Shown here in pieces: positions 1-8,375 of a stretch of DNA of 39,222 nucleotides; the first letter of the stretch is position 1; every line of letters begins with the position of its first letter. The stretch comes from Microcaldota archaeon (GTDB taxonomy: Archaea > Micrarchaeota > Micrarchaeia > Micrarchaeales > Micrarchaeaceae): positions 1 to 39,222 of the forward strand of contig JAGWHI010000007.1 of NCBI GenBank assembly GCA_028866905.1, given 5' to 3'. The notes under the pieces were generated by a model. The model was not told the origin of the DNA. It made no database searches and was given only the letters and a program-made list of their open reading frames with translations. Position numbers and translations under genes: made by a program.

Positions 1-139
1 TGCAGAATATGTAGTTGGTAAATACCTAATTGTAAATGCCCACGTCCACCTCAGTTTTTATCTTAGACTCTAAATTTTAGTCCAATATACTAAAGTCAAA
101 GTATCAGAAAAGTTTTTATAACTCTCTTTTGAGGTTATA
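1..139. promoter_or_regulatory. AT-rich upstream region of the transporter pair
   Basis: This stretch has no convincing gene. It is much richer in A and T than the following genes. A TATA-like run (tttttataac, about 113-122) lies about 20 bases before the first ATG of the DUF3311 gene. An imperfect inverted repeat (GACT at 66-69, AGTC at 79-82, with TAAA/TTTT between) and a nearby copy, ACTAAAGTC, could bind a regulator. The function is inferred only from position. Confidence 0.4.
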
Positions 140-346
140 ATGGGTGTTGTGATAGTAAGGGCAAAGACCGTGGTCGCTGCCGTACTTTTACTCATACCCT
201 TCGCTGTCTACTTCGACGTCCCGTTCTACAACGTCGTCAGCCCCACATGGGGCGGGCTTCCATTCTACTACTGGTTCCAGCTCGTGATGCTACCGGTATC
301 GGCGATACTGTTCCTAGTGGCCGCGATCCTTATCGACATGAAATAG
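140..346 (+). CDS. Small DUF3311-like membrane protein paired with symporter
   Basis: A 68-residue protein with two predicted membrane helices, about residues 9-26 and 45-66, joined by a short loop rich in aromatic residues and prolines. Size, topology and position match the DUF3311 family, small proteins commonly encoded directly before a sodium:solute symporter and thought to be its accessory subunit. The symporter begins 7 bases after this stop, so the two are almost certainly co-transcribed. The TATA-like element lies slightly close for the ATG at 140, so a GTG at 149 is an alternative start. The assignment rests on size, pattern and neighbour, with no catalytic motif to test. Confidence 0.7.
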   Translation: MGVVIVRAKTVVAAVLLLIPFAVYFDVPFYNVVSPTWGGLPFYYWFQLVMLPVSAILFLVAAILIDMK

Positions 347-353
347 TGGGTTT

Positions 354-1892
354 ATGCTTGTAGACATATTTGGTATAGCGCTCTTCGTCATCCTGTTCGT
401 GGTATTCGCACTCCTTGGATTCTACGGCAGCAGGTTCAGGAAGGGTGAGATGAAGACTCTGACAGGCTGGGGGCTCGGGGGCCGCCTCCTCGGTCCGTAC
501 CTGAGCTGGTTCCTCCTCGGCGCCGACGTCTTCACAGCCTACACCTTCGTTGCTGTGCCGTCCCTTGCGTTTGCCAGCGGCTCTGCCGCCTTCTTCGCAG
601 TCCCATACGTCGCCATAGTCTTCGCAATCGCCATGCTCACCATGCCGAGGCTGTGGAGGATATCCAGGAAGAAGGGCTTTGTCACAGCGTCCGACTTCGT
701 CAAGGCCAGGTTCAACAGCCGCGCGCTGTCCATACTGCTCGCCATAACCGGCGTGGTTGCGATACTGCCCTACATAGCCCTCCAGATAGCAGGCATGCAG
801 GCCGTGCTCATAACCATGCTCTACGGGGTTGCAGACGCCCAGCTTGTGGCTGAGATCGCCCTGGTTGTCTCCTTCATAATACTCGCAGCATTCACCTTCA
901 CGAGCGGCCTCCGCGGCGTCACACTCGGCTCCGTATTCAAGGACATACTCATATTCCTGACAGTTATCGTCGTGATAGTGGCCGTCCTTGCCAACTTCGG
1001 GGGCTTCGGCAGCGCATTCTCCGCAGTGAACGCTGCCAAGGGATCCGCTTCCGCTCCGTACTCATCGCTGCCATCCGCCAGCGTGCCCTCCTTCTTCACA
1101 CTGTTCGTGGGCAGCGCGCTTGCGCTGTACCTGTATCCGCACATAATCAACGGCAGCCTGTCTGCCAACAGCCCCAAGACGCTCAGGAGGAGCCTTGCGG
1201 CCCTGCCTGTCTATTCGATCGGCCTTGGCCTCCTCGCGCTCTTCGGCATACTCATATACGCTGTGCCTGGCGCGCTTAGCATAGTGAAGGCTACCGGCAA
1301 CGGCCTTCTGACAGTGCCTGCGCTCGTTGTGACGACACTGCCTGGCTGGCTAGCAGGCATCTGCCTGCTCGGCATATTCATAGGCGGAATGGTGCCGGCA
1401 GCCCTTATGGCGATAGCCGGAGCCAACCTGATATCAAGGAACATAGTCCGCGAGTTCAAGCCCAAGATGACCGTTGAGGGGGAGACACGCCTTGCCAAAT
1501 GGCTGTCCGCAGCGCTCAAGTTCATAGCGCTTGGCTTCGTGTTCGTGGCCCCGCTCACATACGCCATACAGCTCCAGCTGCTCGGGGGCATCATAATACT
1601 CCAGCTGCTGCCGGCAGTCTTCCTCGGCCTGTACACCAAGAGGCTGGAATGGAAGTCGCTTACCCTTGGCTGGATAGTTGGCCTTGCCACAGGCCTGTAC
1701 CTGGTGCTTGCCGCCAACCACTTCGGCTCCCTTGCCACATCCAGCTTCGGAACCCCGTTCGGGCTTGTCTACATAGGAGTAATCGCCCTGGCAGCCAACG
1801 TGATAGTCTCGGTTGTTGGTTCCCTCATATCCGCCAGGCTGGGATTCTTCAGGAAGAGCCTGATAAAGGAGAGCGAGCTTGTTTCGGCGTGA
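354..1892 (+). CDS. Sodium:solute symporter family permease
   Basis: A 512-residue integral membrane protein with about 13 hydrophobic helices, the usual size and topology of the SSS (SLC5) family, which couples Na+ or H+ entry to uptake of small organic solutes. The N-terminal part has the family pattern of a first helix, a GWGLGGR loop and a helix with a WFLLGADVFTAYTF run. Basic cytoplasmic loops such as RLWRISRKKG follow. The partnership with a DUF3311 protein suggests a monocarboxylate-type carrier, because MctP-like permeases often have that neighbour, but the substrate cannot be read from the sequence. It converges on a winged-helix regulator gene, with only 2 bases between the stops. 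Confidence 0.88.
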   Translation: MLVDIFGIALFVILFVVFALLGFYGSRFRKGEMKTLTGWGLGGRLLGPYLSWFLLGADVFTAYTFVAVPSLAFASGSAAFFAVPYVAIVFAIAMLTMPRLWRISRKKGFVTASDFVKARFNSRALSILLAITGVVAILPYIALQIAGMQAVLITMLYGVADAQLVAEIALVVSFIILAAFTFTSGLRGVTLGSVFKDILIFLTVIVVIVAVLANFGGFGSAFSAVNAAKGSASAPYSSLPSASVPSFFTLFVGSALALYLYPHIINGSLSANSPKTLRRSLAALPVYSIGLGLLALFGILIYAVPGALSIVKATGNGLLTVPALVVTTLPGWLAGICLLGIFIGGMVPAALMAIAGANLISRNIVREFKPKMTVEGETRLAKWLSAALKFIALGFVFVAPLTYAIQLQLLGGIIILQLLPAVFLGLYTKRLEWKSLTLGWIVGLATGLYLVLAANHFGSLATSSFGTPFGLVYIGVIALAANVIVSVVGSLISARLGFFRKSLIKESELVSA

Positions 1893-1894
1893 CC

Positions 1895-2221
1895 TCAGTC
1901 GCTGAACCCAACCCTCAATAGCTCCTTCAGCCTGTCGTAGCGCTGCAGGATTTCCATACCCTTTTGCGTGATTAAGTACTCACGCACGTGTTTCGGATTT
2001 CCTGAATGCCCCTTCTTTCTGACAGACGCCTTCAACTCCAGGAGGCCGTTTGCGGTCAATAACCTTGTCCTCCTAGATGCCGCATCATGAGACAGGTTAG
2101 TGTGCCTGGATATTTCAGAGATTATGCGTGGCGACCTGCATTCCTCAAGTATCGATGCTATGATCTCAAGATTATGCCTGTAGCTCTGGGTCTTCATCTG
2201 GACCAACACCGCTTGGGCCAT
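1895..2221 (-). CDS. Winged-helix transcriptional regulator
   Basis: A 108-residue protein with the pattern of a single archaeal winged helix. A first helix (YRHNLEIIASILEEC) is followed by a helix-turn-helix (ISEISRHTNLSHDAASRRTRLL), a wing with GLLEL and YLITQKG strands, and a C-terminal helix that could dimerise. It resembles small archaeal wHTH proteins of the ArnR/PadR-like kind. A TATA-like sequence (taatttaaaac on this strand, about 2243-2253) lies about 25 bases before the ATG at 2221, which supports leaderless transcription. It might control the convergent transporter operon, but no operator was identified. It is cytoplasmic and DNA-binding by inference from the fold. Confidence 0.75.
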   Translation of the reverse strand: MAQAVLVQMKTQSYRHNLEIIASILEECRSPRIISEISRHTNLSHDAASRRTRLLTANGLLELKASVRKKGHSGNPKHVREYLITQKGMEILQRYDRLKELLRVGFSD

Positions 2222-2275
2222 TTGCTTATCAGAAGTATGTTTTAAATTACCAGTTGTAGAAGATAGAGCTGGCTA

Positions 2276-2770
2276 TTATTTAGAACGCCTTGTACGCCTG
2301 CTATCGTTCAGGCGCCCGCTCATATGGAAGAGCGAGAAGTATGAGACAAGGGCAACGATGAAGCCCAGGCTCATGGTGAAAGAGAGGGTATTATCCTGGA
2401 AGCCGGACAGCAGGAACCCGAATCCGGATACGTATGCAGCCAGTATCGAAATCAGGCCTATGGCTGCGACTATCGAGATGTTGCGCACCTTTGTGAGTAT
2501 TGCGCCTATGAGTATCCAGATGGAGCCGAACAAGAGGCCTACCCCTATGATGAAGTGCCCGAGCAGGAACGGTGTGGTGAATATCGCATTGATGTACGTC
2601 TGGTCGGAGGAGCCTGCCGGTATGCCGGGGAAGGCTACGAAAAGGTTCAGCGTCATCCCGAGTATGAACTGCAGGAGCAGGAACGCAAGGATCGCCATGA
2701 TGCCCCTGCGGAACCATTTCTTGCCGAATATCTCGGATGCGAATGCCATGGTTATCCCATCAGACCGCAT
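2276..2770 (-). CDS. Four-helix membrane protein of unknown function
   Basis: A protein of 164 residues starting at the ATG at 2770 (a TTG just before it is in frame). It has four hydrophobic segments, beginning about residues 24, 70, 96 and 128, and a basic C-terminal tail (RRTRRSK). I do not recognise a named family. The start lies 20 bases after the stop of the ArsB/NhaD-type permease on the same strand, so the two probably form an operon, and this protein may be an accessory to that carrier. An internal ATG at 2749 is an alternative start. No catalytic or metal-binding motif is visible. Confidence 0.7.
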   Translation of the reverse strand: MRSDGITMAFASEIFGKKWFRRGIMAILAFLLLQFILGMTLNLFVAFPGIPAGSSDQTYINAIFTTPFLLGHFIIGVGLLFGSIWILIGAILTKVRNISIVAAIGLISILAAYVSGFGFLLSGFQDNTLSFTMSLGFIVALVSYFSLFHMSGRLNDSRRTRRSK

Positions 2771-2790
2771 CAATATAATCCTTGCCCCTG

Positions 2791-4041
2791 CTAAAACGTC
2801 AGGAATGCCCAGTATACGGCCACGTTTATTGCGGTCAGCACCACGCCCACCTTCGCGAAGTCCAGGAAGGACAATGTAGTGCGGTACCTTTTCTCTGCGC
2901 TCTGGATTATTATCACGTTGCTGGCGGCGCCCAGTATCAGCAGGTTGCCAGCTATGGTGGTGCCCGCGGCCAGGGCTACTGCAGCCGGCACAGATACGCT
3001 GGTGTATGCGAGCAGCTTGAGGTACACCAGGGTCATTGGCACGTTAGAGACCAGCTGGCTGCCCAGAACGCTGATTATCAGTATCGCAGGTATTGAAGCG
3101 ACGCCCAGCCCGGATCCTGCGATGATCCCCTGTAGGAATCCGGACTGCCACACGCTGCCAACCAGGATGAAGAGCGATATGAAGAAGGCTATAGTGGTCC
3201 AGTCTATGTTCCTCACTATCTGAGCCCTCCTTTCGCTGAACAGCACTATTGGCAGGGCTGCTATCACTGCTATGTAGGCCAGGCTGAACGACCACGCAGG
3301 GTTTATGAGCTTGAGCGCTATGTACGCCGCTATGGATATGCCGAGCAGGGCGAGCGACGCCCTGCAGAGCGCCGCCAGCCTCCTGTCCTTCACCTCCACA
3401 CGCGCATGAGCGAGCCTCTTGCCGTGGAATTCCTTCCTGTAGAAGAGCCTTAGCACAATGTAAGCTGCCACAAGGTTTATCAGTGTGGGCACAAGCAGCA
3501 GCGAGTAGAAGCTGGCGAACTGGCTTGGGACCAGACCGCTCGAGGCTATGAGGAGGTTCTGCGGATTCCCTATCGGGCTCGTTACGCTGCCTATAGTAAC
3601 AGCGAAGGCAAGGGTCAGCAGCATGAGCTTCGGGTCTATCCGCTCCCTGACCGCAAAGAGCATCACTATCGGCACGCCTATTATCGCCAGGGTGTCGTTG
3701 AGCAGGAACATCGATGCGAAGCCCATGGAGAAAAGTATGAGGAGCACAAGCGCGTCCACGGACCTGGCCCTCCTGAACACCCTGTAGGCTATGTTCTGGA
3801 TGTAGCCGCTCTCTGTCAGGGCCTCGCCCACTATGAACATCCCTATGAGGAAGAGTATCACGGTCGGGTCTATGTAGGAAATAGCTGCGGGTACGGATAT
3901 CTGGCCTGTGAGCAGCACTGCCGCTGCTCCGCCTAGCACTATCTGCCATATCTGGAGGCGGAACCTTCCCACCTGCCTTACGGCTATCAGTATGAAGGCT
4001 GCGGCGAGCACGACCACAGAAAACGGAACGGACGGGAGCAT
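2791..4041 (-). CDS. ArsB/NhaD-type (ion transporter superfamily) permease
   Basis: A 416-residue integral membrane protein with about 11-12 helices. The family signature SPIGNPQNLLI follows a helix near residue 150, and the C-terminal half repeats the arrangement with NVPMTL and a TTIAGNLLILGAASN motif. This inverted-repeat pattern with a GNPQN/GAASN pair is typical of the ArsB/NhaD permeases (SLC13-like ion transporter superfamily), which export arsenite, exchange Na+/H+, or carry organic anions. The substrate cannot be decided here, and no arsA or arsR lies next to it. It shares a 64-base divergent promoter region with the FAD oxidoreductase gene and probably forms an operon with the downstream four-helix protein. 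Confidence 0.85.
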   Translation of the reverse strand: MLPSVPFSVVVLAAAFILIAVRQVGRFRLQIWQIVLGGAAAVLLTGQISVPAAISYIDPTVILFLIGMFIVGEALTESGYIQNIAYRVFRRARSVDALVLLILFSMGFASMFLLNDTLAIIGVPIVMLFAVRERIDPKLMLLTLAFAVTIGSVTSPIGNPQNLLIASSGLVPSQFASFYSLLLVPTLINLVAAYIVLRLFYRKEFHGKRLAHARVEVKDRRLAALCRASLALLGISIAAYIALKLINPAWSFSLAYIAVIAALPIVLFSERRAQIVRNIDWTTIAFFISLFILVGSVWQSGFLQGIIAGSGLGVASIPAILIISVLGSQLVSNVPMTLVYLKLLAYTSVSVPAAVALAAGTTIAGNLLILGAASNVIIIQSAEKRYRTTLSFLDFAKVGVVLTAINVAVYWAFLTF

Positions 4042-4105
4042 GGTTGATAATGCTATGCAAGCTCTAAAAGCTTATTATGGGATTAAGTAGCAGAATGGCG
4101 GTCCG
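4042..4105. promoter_or_regulatory. Divergent promoter region
   Basis: A 64-base gap between the divergent permease gene and the FAD oxidoreductase gene. The central sequence ctaaaagcttattatggg holds AT-rich boxes usable in both directions: gcttttagagc on the minus strand about 25-30 bases before the ATG at 4041, and gcttattatg on the plus strand about 30 bases before the ATG at 4106. The spacing fits archaeal TATA boxes with short or absent leaders. Confidence 0.5.
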
Positions 4106-5167
4106 ATGTTGAAGGTGCTTGGGGCAGGGCTTTCCGGTCTTACCGCAGCTATAAACCTGCGCAATGCCGGCGTAGACGTCCAGGTATTCGACAGGGTTTC
4201 CTCATCGGGCAGGCGCTTCCTCGGCGACCTCCAGGGGCTTGAGAACTGGACACTGAAGGAGGACGTGCTTGACGAGATCAGGGGCTGCGGCGTCAAGACC
4301 GATTTCTTCGTAAAGGGGTTTGACCGCCTTACGATAACTAACGGCGATGAGGAGCTCTCCTTCAGGGGCTCCAGGCCCTACTTCTACCTTGTGAAGAGGG
4401 GATCTTTCGAGGGCAGCCTTGACAGCTCGCTCATGGGCCAGGCAAGGGACCTCGGCATAAGGATAAACTACAACAGCAGGCTGCCTGAGAAGGCTGCCGA
4501 TGTGGTTTGCACAGGGCCTGACTACAGGAGCGCTGTGGCGCAGGACCTTGGCACGGTATTCGAGACTGATGCTGACGATACGGCTGTGCTGCTGTTAAAC
4601 GACAGCGCGGCCTTCAGGGGCTACTCCTACCTGCTTGTCGCAGACGGGTACGGCTGCCTCTGCAGCGTGGTCTTCGGAGACCGGTCGCGCCTTAACGGCT
4701 GCTACCAGAAGACCGCGGAGTTCTTCAGGGATCGCTATGGCATACGGCCCAGGAATCCGCACAGGTGCGGCGGCATCGGCGGTTTCTCCATGGTCCCGAG
4801 ATCGGCTGATGGCAAAAGGCTCTACGCAGGCGAGGCCGCAGGGCTACAGGACTTCCTCTGGGGCTTCGGGATAAGGAGCGCGATAGTGTCGGGATTCCTC
4901 GCCGCAAGAAGCATAGTGGGCGGTATGGACTACCCCAGACTGATAGAAAAAAGGTTCGGCGGCTTTCTGAAAGCGTCTGTGGTAAACCGGTTCCTCTGGG
5001 AGAGGTATGGAAGCGGCAACTACTCCAAGGTGCTCGGCATGCTCAAATCCAGCAAGGACCTGAACAGCACGCTGCACCGGGCATACAACTTCTCAGTGGC
5101 GCACAGGCTGCTGCTAGGGAAAGCCAGGAGGTCCATGAGGGCCATTTACAGCCATTCGGGGCTTTGA
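4106..5167 (+). CDS. FAD-dependent oxidoreductase, geranylgeranyl-reductase-like
   Basis: A 353-residue flavoprotein. The N-terminus carries a Rossmann dinucleotide-binding motif (GAGLSGLTAAINLRNAG, residues about 6-22) ending in the ribose-binding acid of VFDR. A second FAD motif, LYAGEAAGLQDFLWGFGIR near residue 235, corresponds to the GDA...G.GI motif of the p-hydroxybenzoate hydroxylase/geranylgeranyl reductase fold. Archaeal members often saturate isoprenoid lipid chains, but many relatives have unknown substrates and this one is shorter than classic geranylgeranyl reductases (about 390-450 residues). It stands alone on its strand and converges on the secreted-repeat protein gene. The FAD fold is well supported; the lipid role is inference. 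Confidence 0.78.
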   Translation: MLKVLGAGLSGLTAAINLRNAGVDVQVFDRVSSSGRRFLGDLQGLENWTLKEDVLDEIRGCGVKTDFFVKGFDRLTITNGDEELSFRGSRPYFYLVKRGSFEGSLDSSLMGQARDLGIRINYNSRLPEKAADVVCTGPDYRSAVAQDLGTVFETDADDTAVLLLNDSAAFRGYSYLLVADGYGCLCSVVFGDRSRLNGCYQKTAEFFRDRYGIRPRNPHRCGGIGGFSMVPRSADGKRLYAGEAAGLQDFLWGFGIRSAIVSGFLAARSIVGGMDYPRLIEKRFGGFLKASVVNRFLWERYGSGNYSKVLGMLKSSKDLNSTLHRAYNFSVAHRLLLGKARRSMRAIYSHSGL

Positions 5168-5168
5168 G

Positions 5169-5714
5169 CTACTTCGTCGCCACCACGAATCCGCTCACGT
5201 TCTGGCCGTTCGTCTGGCCTGCTGCGCCGTCCCCTCCGAACAGGTACAGCGGCCAGCCGTTGTACGCTAGCTGCTTTGTCCCGTCATTCCTCATTATGGT
5301 TGTGAACGAGGATGCGCTCAGACCGCTCGGCAGCACCAGGCTTGCGGTGTAGAACGGAGGCCACGCGCTCGCGCAACCGCCGTTGCAGTTGCTCTTGCCG
5401 CTGTTCTGGACGTCGCTTGAGTACGTGTAGAGCGTGAACCCGCTGGCGTTGGCCAGGTATGTGCCGAGCGTCGAGCTGGTTTCGAGCGTTACGGTATCCT
5501 TTGCCTGGGAGGTGCTGTTCGTCTTGGCCGTGGTCGTTGAGTTTGCAGTGGTGCTGCCTGGCGACCCTACCGTGCCGTACGGGCTTGACGCCTGCACTGT
5601 GGTGTAGCTGGGCGAGCTGTATTTCGGCGCGCTGCCGTAGCCCACAGCGTAAAAGCCGACCACAGCTATTATGATTATTGCTACTACAGCGACCAATATC
5701 GTGTTCGTTTTCAT
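5169..5714 (-). CDS. Membrane-anchored secreted-repeat (PF03640/COG4315-like) protein
   Basis: A 181-residue exported protein. Residues about 7-27 form a hydrophobic signal anchor, followed by a Ser/Thr-rich, probably glycosylated spacer (about 30-75). The domain from about residue 75 has the hallmarks of the secreted-repeat/COG4315 family: a FTLYTYSSD strand, the CNGGCASAWPPF cysteine-tryptophan motif, and LAYNGWPLYLFGGD. The function of the family is unknown. The two cysteines could bind metal or form a disulfide. The gene follows a small two-helix membrane protein by 10 bases on the same strand, suggesting an operon. It acts outside the membrane by inference. Confidence 0.82.
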   Translation of the reverse strand: MKTNTILVAVVAIIIIAVVGFYAVGYGSAPKYSSPSYTTVQASSPYGTVGSPGSTTANSTTTAKTNSTSQAKDTVTLETSSTLGTYLANASGFTLYTYSSDVQNSGKSNCNGGCASAWPPFYTASLVLPSGLSASSFTTIMRNDGTKQLAYNGWPLYLFGGDGAAGQTNGQNVSGFVVATK

Positions 5715-5724
5715 GTTCCCACCA

Positions 5725-5913
5725 TCACTTCCTCTTCATTAAGCTCCAGTCCAGGTACAGCCAGATTAGGTCGGCCACGAGTATTATGGCCCCGAGGGCT
5801 AGCCACAGCTTGTCGTAGTAGCTGGTGTACGTCCAGTAAATGTCAGCCACCAGTATTATCACGCCCATGAGCAGGGCGAGCATGGATTTGGTATTGGACT
5901 TCATCCCAGGCAC
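5725..5913 (-). CDS. Small two-helix membrane protein
   Basis: A protein of up to 62 residues, mostly two hydrophobic helices that resemble each other (VIILVADIYW and AIILVADLIW), which suggests an internal duplication, with a basic end (LMKRK). No family is recognised. The upstream start is a GTG at 5913; an ATG at 5904 is in frame and removes three residues. An AT-rich box near 5935-5945 on this strand could be the promoter and fits a nearly leaderless GTG start. It is followed after 10 bases by the secreted-repeat protein gene, so they are likely co-transcribed. Confidence 0.65.
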   Translation of the reverse strand: MPGMKSNTKSMLALLMGVIILVADIYWTYTSYYDKLWLALGAIILVADLIWLYLDWSLMKRK

Positions 5914-5990
5914 CTGTATGGTATTGGGAGCAAGTAATAAAAATACGCGTGGGCCGTCAGGCGGATGCCTGGCCTCTGGACTGCAACCCT

Positions 5991-5999
5991 CTATATACC
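5991..5999 (+). promoter_or_regulatory. TATA box of the NAC gene
   Basis: The sequence ctatatacc lies about 30 bases before the ATG at 6027. Archaeal transcription usually begins about 25 bases after the TATA box, which puts the start at or just before that ATG. This decides between 6027 and a longer in-frame reading that begins at 5949 upstream of the box. Confidence 0.6.
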
Positions 6000-6026
6000 T
6001 TTCAGACCAAAGCTTATCCGATACGG

Positions 6027-6374
6027 ATGATGCCGAACATAGACCCGAGGGCCATGAAGGCGATGATGGCCAAGATGGGGATAAAGACCACGGAGATAGA
6101 CGCCAGCCGCATAGTCATAGAGTGCCCGGACCGCGAGATCGTAATCGAGAGCCCGCAGGTCACGATGATAGAGGCGCAGGGTACGGTCAGCTTCCAGGTC
6201 GCCGGCCACGTGACGGAGCGCCAGAAGGACGTCTCCGTAGAGATAACGGATGATGACATCAGGCTTGTCAGCGAGAAGACTGGAGTAAGCGACCTCGACA
6301 GGGTCAGGAAGGCGCTTGAGGAATCGAAGGGCGACATAGCCCAGGCGATAGTGGCGCTTACCGAAGGCTCCTGA
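6027..6374 (+). CDS. nac: Nascent polypeptide-associated complex protein (archaeal NAC)
   Basis: A 115-residue protein that matches the single archaeal NAC subunit, a homodimeric chaperone that binds ribosomes and nascent chains near the exit tunnel. It begins PNIDPRAMKAMMAKMGIK, as archaeal NACs do. A beta-barrel NAC domain (about residues 20-70, with VIECPDREIVIESPQVTMI) follows, and it ends in a UBA domain (about 75-115: VSEKTGVSDLDRVRKAL..GDIAQAIVAL). The start at 6027 is preferred over 5949 because a TATA box lies between them. The gene is monocistronic and meets the DUF424 gene end to end, with no bases between the stops. Confidence 0.93.
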   Translation: MMPNIDPRAMKAMMAKMGIKTTEIDASRIVIECPDREIVIESPQVTMIEAQGTVSFQVAGHVTERQKDVSVEITDDDIRLVSEKTGVSDLDRVRKALEESKGDIAQAIVALTEGS

Positions 6375-6689
6375 TCAGATTATCTTGTAGGCGTGCGCGT
6401 ACGGCACGCCGGATATGCGCTTCACGTTGTCCTTGTGTATTAGCGATACCGCCATCGCGATGCCTACAGACTCCTTGCCAACTATGTTGGCCGAGTATAT
6501 CTCCCCGAGGTGCTCCTCCAGCCTCTTGCTTGCCTGGTTCTGGTTGAGCAGGTCGCCCTTGTAGAAAGAGGCGTACGACTTCACGTCAATCGTTACGTCG
6601 CCCTCCTCGAGCACGGAGTCTATCAGCTCCTTGTCGCACATCCCTATGACGCTGCCGTGCTCCGACTTGTGCACCTTCAAGTAGATCAT
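6375..6689 (-). CDS. DUF424 family protein
   Basis: A 104-residue protein of the archaeal DUF424/COG2412 family. It has the usual start (MIYLKVHKSEHGSVIGMCD), a central TIDVKSYASFYKGDLL strand-helix segment and a C-terminal NIVGKESVGIAMAV...V...GVPYAHAY ending. The family is widespread in archaea and of unknown function, often near translation genes. It starts 4 bases after the stop of the family-2 glycosyltransferase on the same strand, so it is probably the second gene of that operon. There are no membrane segments, so it is cytoplasmic. Confidence 0.9.
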   Translation of the reverse strand: MIYLKVHKSEHGSVIGMCDKELIDSVLEEGDVTIDVKSYASFYKGDLLNQNQASKRLEEHLGEIYSANIVGKESVGIAMAVSLIHKDNVKRISGVPYAHAYKII

Positions 6690-6693
6690 GCGC

Positions 6694-8232
6694 TCAGCCG
6701 TATTTGTAGAGCAGGACCGTTGTCAGCGAGTACATGATCCCGTACGCGAACAGCCAGACGCCGCCGGTCAGGTTGTTTATCACTATCGCAACGTAGCCGA
6801 GTATGAACAGGAACGCTGAGAACGCCACCTCCATCTTCGTGTTCAGCAGCGAGAACGCCAGGTTGCTCTTCTCTGTCTTCGTCCTGTTCCAGTGTATGCC
6901 CGGCTCCTTCTTGAGCACAGCGGCAACCGCTGCCTTCGCCCTTACTATAGCGAGAGCGAAGTTGAGCGCGAAGACCATGAAGCCCTTGGATATCGACTTG
7001 AAGTAGAACTTGGTAAGCATGACCGGAACGAGCAGGGACAGTATGAACGCGGCAGCGCCGAACACCTCCAGATATCCGACTATCGATGTTCCTGTCACGA
7101 ACTGCTGCAGGGTGACGTGGAGTATCGGTATGGACGAGAACACTATAAGCACCGACACGAGCGTGAACAGCAGGAGCATGACAGACAGGTAGTTGAGGCC
7201 GAAGCCGTGTATCCTGTAGTCCATGTTCGACAGCGCAGACAGGCTCTCCAGCTTCTTGGAGTTCCGCATGAAGTAGCCGAGGAACTGGGTGTCGCCGTAG
7301 TTGTAGCGCCACTGCTGCTTTATCAGCGACGTAAAGGTGAGTATCGGCCTTCCGAGCGCGTATATCTTCGGCACGTACAGGCTCTTGTACCTGCCCTTGT
7401 AGGCGTCGAAGCTGAAGAATGTGTCCTCTATCACGTATTCTGGGAAGCCGCCGAGCTTGTCCAGTATCGACCTCCTTATTATGCCGCACGAGCCGGCGAA
7501 GATCGCAGTGTTGTTGAGCGCCCTTGACGGCTGTATGAACTTGAAGAAGAACGCATCGAAGAGCGCGACCGAATCGGAGAAGAAAGTCCCCTTGTGGTAA
7601 CTCTTCTCGGTCTGCAGGTAGGAGAGTTTCCCGTCCTGGAAGTACGGGAGCAGCTCCATCAGGAAGTTACGGTCGGTGAGCATCTCGTCTGAATCGAAGA
7701 TCGCTATGAACTCCTCCTTCGACACCTTGAGCATGTTGTTGAGCGCGCCGGCCTTGTATCCCTGCCTGGTGTCCCTGTGCAGGAATGCTATGCCGTGCCT
7801 CTTGGCGAAAGCCCTCAGGCTCTCCACAATCTCCGGATTTGTCGAATCGTCGAGGAAGTAGAACTTGACCTTGCTGCGCGGATAGTTCATCTTCATCAGG
7901 CCGAGCGCGTTCCTCTTAACCTCTTCCGGATCCTCGTTGTATATCGGGACCGCGACCGCGACTGACGGCAGCCTGCCGATCGGCTTCAGCCCCTCCTCTA
8001 CCTGGCTTATGTACCTGGAGTAGAAGTACGACCTGTAGTAATACATTGCGGCGAAGCCGTTGAACAGCGCGGCCACTATGGAAAGCAGCAGGAAGAAGCA
8101 TCCGACCACCAGCATGTACGTGTCGGTGGCAACCATGAATATGTATATCGAGAACCCGAGGCCGGCGACAGCGAGGATGCAGAAGAGGATTACGGTAAAT
8201 AGCCTTAACGCCAGTTCCCTTGTTGGTTTCAT
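6694..8232 (-). CDS. Membrane glycosyltransferase family 2 (processive, BcsA-like)
   Basis: A 512-residue protein with two N-terminal membrane helices (about residues 10-65), a cytoplasmic GT-A domain and four or more C-terminal helices. The GT2 motifs are present: DDST at 128-131 (nucleotide), DSD at 180-182 (metal-binding DxD), VIED ending at 270 (catalytic base) and QQWRY at 306-310, the Q-x-x-R-W-like motif of processive synthases such as cellulose and hyaluronan synthase. It probably polymerises and exports a surface polysaccharide; the sugar is unknown. The start at 8232 is chosen because the upstream ATG at 8301 overlaps a TATA-like box (cttaaatg). DUF424 follows in the same operon. 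Confidence 0.9.
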   Translation of the reverse strand: MKPTRELALRLFTVILFCILAVAGLGFSIYIFMVATDTYMLVVGCFFLLLSIVAALFNGFAAMYYYRSYFYSRYISQVEEGLKPIGRLPSVAVAVPIYNEDPEEVKRNALGLMKMNYPRSKVKFYFLDDSTNPEIVESLRAFAKRHGIAFLHRDTRQGYKAGALNNMLKVSKEEFIAIFDSDEMLTDRNFLMELLPYFQDGKLSYLQTEKSYHKGTFFSDSVALFDAFFFKFIQPSRALNNTAIFAGSCGIIRRSILDKLGGFPEYVIEDTFFSFDAYKGRYKSLYVPKIYALGRPILTFTSLIKQQWRYNYGDTQFLGYFMRNSKKLESLSALSNMDYRIHGFGLNYLSVMLLLFTLVSVLIVFSSIPILHVTLQQFVTGTSIVGYLEVFGAAAFILSLLVPVMLTKFYFKSISKGFMVFALNFALAIVRAKAAVAAVLKKEPGIHWNRTKTEKSNLAFSLLNTKMEVAFSAFLFILGYVAIVINNLTGGVWLFAYGIMYSLTTVLLYKYG

Positions 8233-8343
8233 GCTAACCGCTATAATGTCGTCGAAATGGCCGGGCGCTTGCGCCGGTAATTGGATTAGGAACATAAACA
8301 TTTAAGGCTTTGGCTTTTTGCGGAAGCGCAGTCGGAGAAGGGG

Positions 8344-8350
8344 TTAAATA
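8344..8350 (+). promoter_or_regulatory. TATA box of tRNA-Ser
   Basis: The sequence ttaaata ends 25 bases before the first base of the mature tRNA, the expected spacing for an archaeal TATA box. Confidence 0.6.
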
Positions 8351-8375
8351 CCAATTGGCACAATTATTGGTCTGT

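Noticed and set aside
2791-4041. Naming the permease arsB
   Set aside because: The GNPQN-type motif is shared by arsenite, Na+/H+ and organic-anion carriers, and no ars genes flank it.
5949-6026. N-terminal extension of NAC
   Set aside because: A TATA box lies within it and archaeal NACs begin at PNIDPR.
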